A stretch of DNA of 64,000 nucleotides from Scytalidium lignicola (lineage: Eukaryota; Ascomycota; Leotiomycetes), in NCBI GenBank assembly GCA_002812745.2, contig NCSJ02000079.1, positions 1 through 64,000 of the forward strand, in the 5' to 3' direction. Below the pieces are notes generated by a model. That model was not told where the DNA came from and searched no databases. It saw only the letters and a program-made list of their open reading frames with translations. The position numbers were made by a program, and so were the translations under genes. Shown here piece after piece: positions 55,794 through 64,000 of this stretch. The first letter of the stretch is position 1; each line of letters opens with the position of its first letter.

Positions 55794-58700
55794 ATGTCCA
55801 ATCCTACTGCAGACTGGGAGAGAGTGGGAGACAAATTCTATCGAAAGGTGCAGCTTTACACAGCTGTGTTTGACCAAGACCTAGAGCTTGAGAATTATAT
55901 TGTTACGGGATGTTCCTATGGAGGAGCTATTGGTATGTGATGTTTCGATTATTCATATGTTCTGGGAATTTAAACCCTTAGCCATTCACAAATTTCTTCG
56001 TATACATGGGGATGGAGCTGGAGAACAACGAAAGTCTCTGCGGCACAATCAGTTCTTAAAATTCTCCGTTTATACATTTAAGAAGCCTTTTGTATTCTTC
56101 TATTTGACTACATCTATGTCTATTTAAGAGATAATTTCAAAAGATCACGTGCTTTATTATGATACCCATTTCCTTGTCAGTTTAAACTTCACAGTTGAAT
56201 TCCTCTAATGCATATCATATCATATATTGATGTATATTCCCTCTAGCTCTTCATCGAGACCCAACGAAACTTCATTCATTCCGAGGGTCGCAAGCCGCCA
56301 AGTCAACTATCGACATTTACAGTTGCGCAGGCAAGTTGATTAGGAGCATAAACTGGGATAGAGGTTCGATAAAAGGACTTGGGTGGTCAGAGGATGAGAA
56401 GCTTTTAGTCGTGACTTCAGATGGCACTGTTCGATATTATTATGATCTACAAGGAGACTTCACCCAATTTTCCCTAGGCAACGGTGCAGAGGAGTATAGC
56501 GTTGCATCCTGCAAGTCTGTCGTCCATGTTTCTGTACTGCTATGGAGACTAATCATATATACAGGTTCTATAACACTGGCTTTGTGGCCTTACTATCGAA
56601 TAACCATCTGATATCTGTCTCCCGATACGAGGAGCCTCGTCCAAGGTTACTTGCTACCCCTCCAGAAGGCGAGGTTTATTCATGGTCACTTGTACCACCA
56701 GCATACACACTCTCGCGATCAGTAGAGGTTTTGTTAAGTATTGACAAAACTATTCATGTCGTTGATGCAACCGAATCAGAGGATCGAATGCTCGATATTG
56801 GGCCCTTTTCGCATATCAGTGTCTCTCCTAATGGTAGATTTGTAGCACTGTATACCGAAGAAGGGAGGGCATATGTGATCACGAGTGATTTCCAAAATAG
56901 ATTAAGTGAATATGACTCAAAATCGAAAACAATGCCAAAGGATCTCCAGTGGTGTGGAAACGATGCTGTAGCTATTGCGTGGGAAGATGAAGTCCATATT
57001 ATTGGGCCCAATAATGCTGCCGCGAAGTACTTCTATGACGGTCGCGTGCACTTGATTGCTGGTTTGTTCAAGACGGTCTTTCATCCTACTTCTACACTTT
57101 ATAAACTAAGATTATGTAGATTACGATGGTATACGTCTAATCACGAACGATGTCTGTGATTTCTTGCAGAAAGTACCAGATGTTACTGATGAGATATTCC
57201 GATTCGGGACGCAATCTCCTGCTTCAATTCTGTTAGACGCTGTTGAACAACTTGAGAATCATTCCCCAAAGGCAGACGACAATATCCAGTTGATTCGACC
57301 AAATTTAGTTGAAGCTGTCGACACATGTGTATGCTTCTATCATACCATCAAAGGTCTGTCGCTGACAATAATCTAGGTAAAAGCTGCTAGCTACGAATTT
57401 AACATTCGCTGGCAAAAACAGCTTCTAAAAGCTGCATCATTCGGGAAATCCGTCCTTGATATTTACAATAGCGATGATTTCGTTGATATGTGCGAGACTC
57501 TTCGAGTGCTAAATGCAGTCCGGTATTATGAAATAGGCATACCTTTATCATACGAACAATTTTTACGTCTCACGCCCGAGAAATTGGTGGAACGTCTAAT
57601 TAACCGCAGAGAATATCTATTAGCGTTGCGAATCTCATCCTATCTCCGTCTTCCTACAGATCGGATATATGTACACTGGGCATCACAGAAAGTCCGTGTA
57701 GGTTCTGAAGATGAAGATACTATTTGTAGATTAATAGTAGAAAAACTCGACGGTAAACGAGGTATCTCATTCGAGGAAATTGCCCGGGCTGCCTATGATG
57801 AAGGACGGGGGCGATTAGCTACCGCATTGTTGCACCATGAGCCAAGGGCCGGCAAACAGGTTCCTCTACTGCTCAGCATGGAAGAGGATGAGATAGCTCT
57901 TGATAAAGCAATAGAGAGTGGGGACTCTGACTTGATGTACTTCGTTCTCTTACATCTCAAAGCCAAGTTACCATTAGCATCATTCTTCAGGGTCATCAAC
58001 ACTCGGCCCGTAGCCACGGCACTCGTTGAATCAGCAGCTCAGAGCGACGATCCCGAACTGTTGAAAGATCTTTACTACCAAGATGATCGCCGAGTCGAAG
58101 GATCTAATATCTTTGTTCGTGAAGCCCTCGAGCAACCAGATGTTAAAGCAGCATCTGATAAGCTTGCCTTAGCGGCAAAACTTCTTACGGATTTTAAGGA
58201 CACTGCATTCGACTTGAAGGCTATTCAAGAAGCTACTACCCTACTAAAAGTGCAAGAAGCTCTTGATCGTGATTTATCAGATGAATTTATAGGTCTGAGC
58301 GTTAATGAAACAGTATTCAAACTCATCCGACTCGGATATTCGAGCAGAGCGAAAAAGATCCAAAATGAATTCAAAATACCCGAGAAAACGTCATGGTGGC
58401 TTAGGTTAGTTGTATCTTTCTCATCCTATGAATCACGCGCTGATATTGTAACAGACTTAGAGCATTGGTATCAAAACGAGATTGGAACGAATTGGAAGAA
58501 TGGTCTAAGACACGAAAATCCCCAATTGGCTGGGAAGTAAGTGATTTTTTACATTACCATCATATACTAGATGCTGACTACCATCAATCAGCCATTCTTC
58601 TCGCTCATTCTCTCAGCCGGGAACCCCAAACTTGCTGCTATTTTCATCCCCAAGGCAGCACCGAGTCTTCCTCCTGCAACCGTGATATCCATGTACGAAA

Positions 58701-58843
58701 AATGCGGGATGCGCGTCAAAGCCGCCGAGGAAGCTGTTAAAGCCAAAGATGTAGAGGCTCTTGACCGGCTCAGGAATGCAGCTGGTGTGGGAACCGTCGA
58801 AGGAAGAGATATAGAGCGGATAGCCGCTGCTCTTAAAAGGTGA
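55794..58843 (+). CDS. VPS16: Vacuolar sorting protein Vps16 (HOPS/CORVET core)
   Basis: Seven exons (55794-55932, 56247-56514, 56565-57061, 57120-57328, 57377-58404, 58461-58536, 58592-58843), 822 residues, normal for Vps16. The N-terminal beta-propeller opens with NPTADWERVGDKFYRKVQLY and includes GLGWSEDEKLLVVTSDGTVR and HLIADYDGIRLITNDVCDFL; the alpha-solenoid follows (VKAASYEFNIRWQKQLLKAA, LSYEQFLRLTPEKLVERLIN), ending in KAKDVEALDRLRNAAGVG. Vps16 forms the backbone of the CORVET and HOPS tethers and binds Vps33 for SNARE assembly in endosome-vacuole fusion. Intron 1 is unusually long (314 bases). It is convergent with DMA1. Confidence 0.93.
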
Positions 58844-59328
58844 GCAGTGGGATAGTTGACTCTAGTCGGCATACTCTTTGAGTATTATAAGAAAAGGGGC
58901 CAACGTGAACACGTTGTACTGCGCAGACTGATACCATATTTTAAGTCTTTCTACAACAATATATTATCAACAAACCCCCTATAGACGCCAATGTATGACA
59001 TGCTTCTTTCAAAGAATGGTAATTATATGTTCCAAAGCCAGTTAAGCTATCGAGCCAATTCTCGATCTTTATCCAACCGAACAGTTCCCACTTAAAATAA
59101 GAGAAATCGGATTAATTGTAGATCCTAGTATGCATCACACGTAAATTATGCTCGCACCCGCATAAGTATTAAGATGAGGTAGCAACAACTTTAATAGCAG
59201 GTCAGTATCCTCCAAAAACGCCAGGCGAGTCTTACTTGAGACTGCGAACTAAGTATGGCAATACCCTCAAACAAAACAGGGATGAACAGATGCACCAACA
59301 ACCATAACTCCATTACCCTTTCCTTTAA
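58844..59328. other. Intergenic between convergent VPS16 and DMA1-like genes
   Basis: 3' flanks only, AT-rich, no coding evidence. Confidence 0.5.
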
Positions 59329-61266
59329 TCATGAAGAAGCCCTTGGCGACAGACCATTTCTTTCAGCATCATGCTCTAAACTCGCTAAGGAAGTAATTCT
59401 AATATCAGAAGCTTCGCCAGCACTCCCATCTAAGACAAATGGCCCAGCATTATTTCTTGGAGTCATGGGCCCTTCACCTGCAATTATGGCCTCGGCAATC
59501 GAGGTGGGAAGAATATCATTTGGAGTAGGCGTTCGGTTTGAGCCGCGATTTTGTGAGCTGCTAACCGCCACTTTTCGTTGTGATATATTTACTGGGCTAA
59601 CTGTGGAATTGTTTTGCGAAGATGTTGAAGGTGGTTCGGAAATCTGAATAGACGCTAAGTTGTCTGATACCTGATTTATGTTTCCTTCGTTCTGCGCAGC
59701 TTGGCTTCCACGATGCGCACTGTCTAGTTGATCTGGGTGACTTTCTTGTCTGTCCGCATTTCGTTCTTGCTGTTCGGGCTGATCGCATGTTGGAGCCTGA
59801 AATCCATTACTCAAAGGAGCATTCGCATTCACATCTGTGCCTTCAAATTCCTCCCACTCTCCAGCTGCAAAAGGATCCTCTAATTCAGCTTCTAGATCGG
59901 CTACCGTTCTACAATTAGGACATATGAAATGAGGCCAGTGTGGACCGTTTATAATGACACGGATGCACTTGTAGTGCCATGTGTGTGAGCAGGGCGCAAC
60001 GAAAAGGGATTGGCATGGCTAGGAACAGTCAGTGGACATTGCTATACAGAGACTATTGCATAGAAATATAAATTACTTACTGCAATTGGTCCAAGACAAA
60101 TCGAACAATCTTGAGATGGACCACCCGAAGGCGGCTTACCTTGGTTTGTCATATCCCTTAACCGTTTGTGGGATTGTACACTGGGAACCATTAGTCACGA
60201 CCTAAAACATTGCTGCATCTACTCACTTGAAACTGCTAGGTCCGGTTTGCCACCCCTTGTTAAGTTCAATTCTAATCTTCACACATCGAAATATCATTTC
60301 CTCTCCTCCTTTGAAGTCAATCCCAAGCTGCACAATATCTCCATCATTGACTGGAAATGGTCTTGACTCAGTTCCTGGAGAACTAAGCCGGATGTGATTT
60401 AAAAATGTTCCAGATGAACTCTTGACATCTTTGATATACCATCGTCCACCTTGACACCAGAATTCACAATGCCGTCGACTAACGACTTTCGATTTGAACC
60501 CAACGGGAGCCGCAGACGGAACATTTACTGCCTGTGGAGTCTGATTATCCCTCTCGGAGTATCGGCCTACTTTTATAACCTCCTTCCCGGTGGGTAATAT
60601 GCGAGACATAGGACTGAAAACGAGCGACGGTCTTTGGGCTCTTGGATCCTGATGCGCAGAAAACCGAATAGAGGGAAGTTGATGGGACATGCTATTTGGT
60701 GTGCTAACTTTCTCCCCAGAATTTGAAGAGACTGCTCCATTTCCAATTTCCAACTCTCCCCCATCACTCTGCCGCGTATCTGTCGCACAATTTCCAGTTG
60801 CTGAGTGTGTCCTGGCCATAGGATCTGAATTTGAGTCGGACGCCCCGGTAACCTGTGGTTCTGAAGGTATTCGTGAGACCCCGCTACCCCCTACGGATGG
60901 GAACCAACCACTTGTAGCTCCCGTATTATCTTGATTCTGCTGCTCAGTCGTTGCCAAGTCTGCTGGAGCTTGTGTGGTCGAGGAAGGTGGTAGGGTACCA
61001 CCTCCAGGAGATACTGGGCTAGTAGGAGAAGGATGACTCGTGGTTCGCGTAAGAGTATCCGTCCGTGAATTGTGCGAATTGTGGTTATCCCGCGACAAGA
61101 TATGATTGTGTGTGTAGGTTCGCAGGTAACTAAGTCCTCTCAGCCGCCCACCTCGTGTTGGAGAGGCTGGCGAAGCTCCTGTTGGCGCCGGGGGAGAAGC
61201 GGTCCTTGTCCTTGTTGAAGGTAAGTTGGTAGTCCAAGGTGCCGATGGGACAGTTGATGAATACAT
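59329..61266 (-). CDS. DMA1: FHA-RING E3 ubiquitin ligase, Dma1-like
   Basis: Three exons (61266-60227, 60180-60081, 60018-59329), 609 residues. A Ser/Thr/Pro-rich N-terminus (many SP and TP sites) precedes an FHA domain (about 230-345: VGRYSERDN, SKVVSRRHCEFW, SSSGTFLNH) and a RING finger whose Cys/His ligands run from DCSICLGPI through PCSHTWHYKC to CPNCR, the second pair split by an intron. The tail is Ser/Asn-rich. This is the layout of yeast Dma1/Dma2 and human CHFR/RNF8, which couple mitotic checkpoint and septin control to ubiquitylation. The Met at 61266 is the first in frame; the frame stays open further upstream without an ATG, so an additional 5' exon is possible. Confidence 0.88.
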
Positions 61267-61935
61267 TGAATCCACTTTGCGTCTATCTCTTGGTGTTTTT
61301 GGATCAGCACTTAAGTGCGAACCCTGACGGTGGCTGTTGGTAATGTGTCGGGGATTGCTGCTTCGGATCCTTGCCGCAGCGTTCCTAGGTTCATTTCACG
61401 AGGCTCTTGACAACGTGTGTATGGTTTTACGTGCGGAATGTTATGGATTTGAGTAGAAAGAGAGACATGGCACGATATGATAGATTTTCAATTTAAAATC
61501 CCTCTCTCTAAGACTGGGACAGGGACGGGGACAGCCCAGAGCTTGGTCTCGGTTGTCAATGGTGAAACTAAGATGCTTTCGTCGAACTCCGGCTGAAATT
61601 GCCACAGGACGCCACCATAAGAGAAGGTGAGCGGGACAGAAGAACAGACAAATACCGTATTTATATCCAGAGTAAAGTATGGTCGCATTTTCTGTATAAC
61701 TCTTTAAAGCCCTTTCTTTCAGCGCGTTGTTGCCCATACCTTTGGAAAAAAGAAAAAAGAGTCAAGGCTGCCCATCCTGTACAGATGATCATGACCCAGA
61801 GGGTAGAACAATGCACGTGACTGCTCACTCCCTGACAAAGTAGTGAGCGGAACTAGCCGAGGTCGGCATTCTGGGCTGTCGATAACTTTTCTCTTTGTGA
61901 TGCAGGTGGAGCTTTATCAACTCCAACTCTCCATA
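61267..61935. other. Divergent promoter of the DMA1-like and MPP alpha genes
   Basis: 669 bases. Part of 61276-61400 is an open extension of the DMA1 frame and may be transcribed leader. Minus-strand frames of 66-98 codons at 61441-61737 have no domain. Confidence 0.5.
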
Positions 61936-63719
61936 ATGCTGAGAACCACCACTTCGAGATCACTTACCCGTGGTCTTTCAACAAAAAGATTTGTTGGCGA
62001 TGTCCTTCCGACCTTTCGCTCTAGAAGTCTGGCGACGGTTGTAGAACCGATTCAAAAGGTTTGTACCTACCTCAACTTGCATAGATCTCGCAGTGCTAAG
62101 CCAATGCTTAGGATCCTTCGGAACTTGACCAGATATCCACTCTCCCAAATGGAGTACGAGTAGCGACAGAGGCTTTACCAGGCCATTTCTCAGGAATAGG
62201 CGTATATATCGACGCAGGGTCACGATATGAGAATGATTATCTTAGAGGCGTCAGCCATATTATGGATAGATTAGCATTCAAATCGACGAAGAACAGGACG
62301 AGTGATGAAATGTTAGAATCATTAGAATCTCTGGGTGGGAATATACAATGCGCTTCATCACGAGAATCTCTTATGTACCAGTCTGCGACGTTCAACTCTG
62401 CTGTTCCAACGACCGTTGCACTACTGGCCGAGACAATTCGGGATCCTTTGATTACTGAGGAGGAGGTAGAGCAACAACTTGAGACTGCCGCATATGAAAT
62501 AGGAGAAATATGGTCGAAGCCAGAATTGATTTTGCCTGAACTAGTGCATATGGCAGCTTACAAGGACAATACTCTCGGGAACCCGTTATTGTGTCCGAAG
62601 GATAGGCTTCCGTACATTAACAAGAGCGTCGTTGAAGCGTACCGAGATACATTCTTTCGACCAGAGAGAATGGTTCTTGCTTTTGCAGGAGTGCAGCATA
62701 GTGAGGCTCTGAGATTAGCGGAACAATACTTTGGAGATATGAAGAGAACAGAAATGCCTAGTTTATCGGAGGAGGCCCCCGAATCCTCGGATGTATCTTC
62801 TATTCAAAGCTCTATATCGTCGGCTACATCGCCTCCGCATTCACCTACACCATCCCAACAACCGTCGAAATTACTCTCAAGACTCCCATTTTTGAAGAAT
62901 CTTTCTACGTCAGCACCAAATAATGCATCAATCCAATCAGAACACAACCTTCCTCCGACTGGTCTTGACCTCTTGCAGCCTTCTTATTATACTGGCGGCT
63001 TTCTTTCACTCCCGAATCTGCCACCCCCTATCAACCCGTCAATGCCGCCTTTAACTCATATCCACCTTGCCTTTGAGGCATTACCTATATCATCTGACGA
63101 TATCTATGCGCTTGCAACGCTTCAAACTCTTCTTGGTGGCGGTGGTTCTTTTTCTGCGGGCGGTCCCGGGAAAGGAATGTATTCACGCCTTTATACTAAT
63201 GTTCTCAACCAGCATGGTTGGGTCGAATCCTGCGTGGCGTTTAACCATTCTTATACGGATTCCGGACTTTTTGGGATCTCCTCCAGCTGCTCACCGGGAA
63301 AGGTTGCAAATATGCTAGATGTCATGTGTCGCGAACTACAAGCCTTGACTCTGGATACCGGGTTCTCGGCGCTACAGATCGCAGAAGTCAATAGAGCGAA
63401 GAATCAATTAAGATCAAGTTTGTTGATGAACCTTGAGAGTAGAATGGTGGAACTTGAAGATTTGGGCAGACAAGTGCAGGTCCACGGTCGAAAAGTTGGT
63501 GTTAGGGAGATGTGTAAGAAGATTGAAGAATTAACTGTTCAAGACCTTCGTAGGGTTGCGAGGATGGTCGTTGGAGGTTTGATTAACAACAGTGGAAATG
63601 GGACAGGGGCCCCAACTGTTGTGTTACAGGAGGGAGAAGAGGAAGGAGTTACGAGGAAACAATTTAAATGGGATGAAATCCAAGATCGAATTGAGAGGTG
63701 GAAGTTAGGAAGAAGATAG
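61936..63719 (+). CDS. MAS2: Mitochondrial processing peptidase alpha subunit
   Basis: Two exons (61936-62058, 62112-63719), 576 residues. The Arg/Ser/Thr-rich first 35 residues (MLRTTTSRSLTRGLSTKRFV) are a matrix-targeting presequence. The M16 fold follows, with HIMDRLAFKST at about residue 90 replacing the zinc-binding HxxEH of the catalytic beta subunit, as expected for alpha. The glycine-rich loop GGGGSFSAGGPGKGMYSRLY (about 382) binds and presents presequences. MPP removes targeting sequences from imported matrix proteins, including those of several other proteins encoded in this window. A Ser/Pro-rich insert (about 245-280) is a fungal-type loop. I chose the ATG at 61936 because the presequence starts there. 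Confidence 0.94.
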
Positions 63720-64000
63720 AAAGTTTAGACGGCAAAAGTCGGTCTTGACCAAAATTGCGGTAGGGCGATGATTATGGATATATGGCTGTAACATTATTTA
63801 TTGTATTATATCTCACCGAAATCGGATATTGGATGGTGGCTCACCCGGTGGCGTATTCTGTATTTAAAACACATTTGAATCACTAAACCAGTGATGTATT
63901 TCATTCGTCAGAACAGAATGCTCCTTGAGATGAGATATATAAAAATACAACACAGGATTGCACAAATCCTTAATATACTAAAATCATACACCCGTTCCAA
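63720..64000. other. 3' flank of MPP alpha, right window end
   Basis: 281 bases of AT-rich 3' flank with no coding signal. Confidence 0.5.

Noticed and set aside
1..64000. tRNA, rRNA, CRISPR or transposase genes
   Set aside because: Scanning by eye found no T-loop/anticodon pairs, no rRNA-like core, no spaced direct repeats of CRISPR type and no transposase or reverse-transcriptase motifs. A covariance-model and repeat search would be decisive.

Overview
This window is nuclear DNA of a filamentous ascomycete (Pezizomycotina). The evidence is eukaryotic gene structure throughout: short introns of about 45-175 bases with GTATGT/GTAAGT donors, CTAAC-like branch sites and YAG acceptors; purely fungal families such as FMC1, ArAE_2-type transporters, a Dma1-like FHA-RING ligase and a short kinesin-3; and compact spacing with both strands used. 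A leotiomycete-like fungus would fit, but that is an inference from general gene character, not a database result. There is no operon, CRISPR array, rRNA or convincing tRNA. Three single N bases (6912, 11219, 41711) mark uncertain assembly positions.

Layout. 1-7010 holds no gene I can support. 7011-10929 (-) encodes a large low-complexity protein with a polyQ N-terminus and helical C-terminus. 10930-13613 is another long gene-free stretch with a purine-rich tract. From 13614 the window becomes gene-dense: FMC1 (-) and an EngB/Mrx8-type GTPase (+) share a 235-base divergent promoter, both proteins being mitochondrial. Then come an ArAE-family membrane transporter (+), exocyst SEC3 (-), an SRP40/Nopp140-type nucleolar protein (+), mitochondrial EF-Tu (-), a membrane-anchored S33 peptidase (-), an HSL-type alpha/beta hydrolase (+), a secreted RNase T2 (+), a short kinesin-3 (+), an acidic orphan (-), a class II-like eIF4E (+), an EF-hand protein (-) and glyoxalase II (-).

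From about 46 to 50 kb gene density falls again, with only an F-box/2EXR-like orphan. The right part carries a PPPDE-thioredoxin-PUL protein with an apparent one-base frameshift (-), Golgi GDPase (+), a magnesium-chelatase-like protein (-), VPS16 (+), a DMA1-like FHA-RING E3 ligase (-) and the mitochondrial processing peptidase alpha subunit (+).

How they work together. Most genes are housekeeping and not co-regulated as a unit. Three themes recur. Mitochondrial biogenesis: FMC1, MRX8-like, TUF1, MPP alpha. Secretory and vacuolar trafficking: SEC3 for exocytosis, GDA1 for Golgi nucleotide-sugar exchange, VPS16 for vacuole fusion, kinesin-3 for vesicle movement. Ubiquitin-related control: DMA1-like, the PPPDE/PUL protein and possibly the F-box-like protein. 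No obviously new multi-gene system is visible. The most unusual signals are gene-structure oddities (the frameshift in a T-run, a micro-exon interrupting a P-loop, a start codon that forms its own coding exon, a GC-AG intron, a stopless in-frame terminal intron), a pair of palindromic AT-rich repeats, and a recurrent TACTGTA/TACAGTA motif in gene-free DNA.

Exon borders given below were worked out by hand from splice consensus and reading-phase checks; every assembled CDS closes in frame except the PPPDE-thioredoxin-PUL gene.
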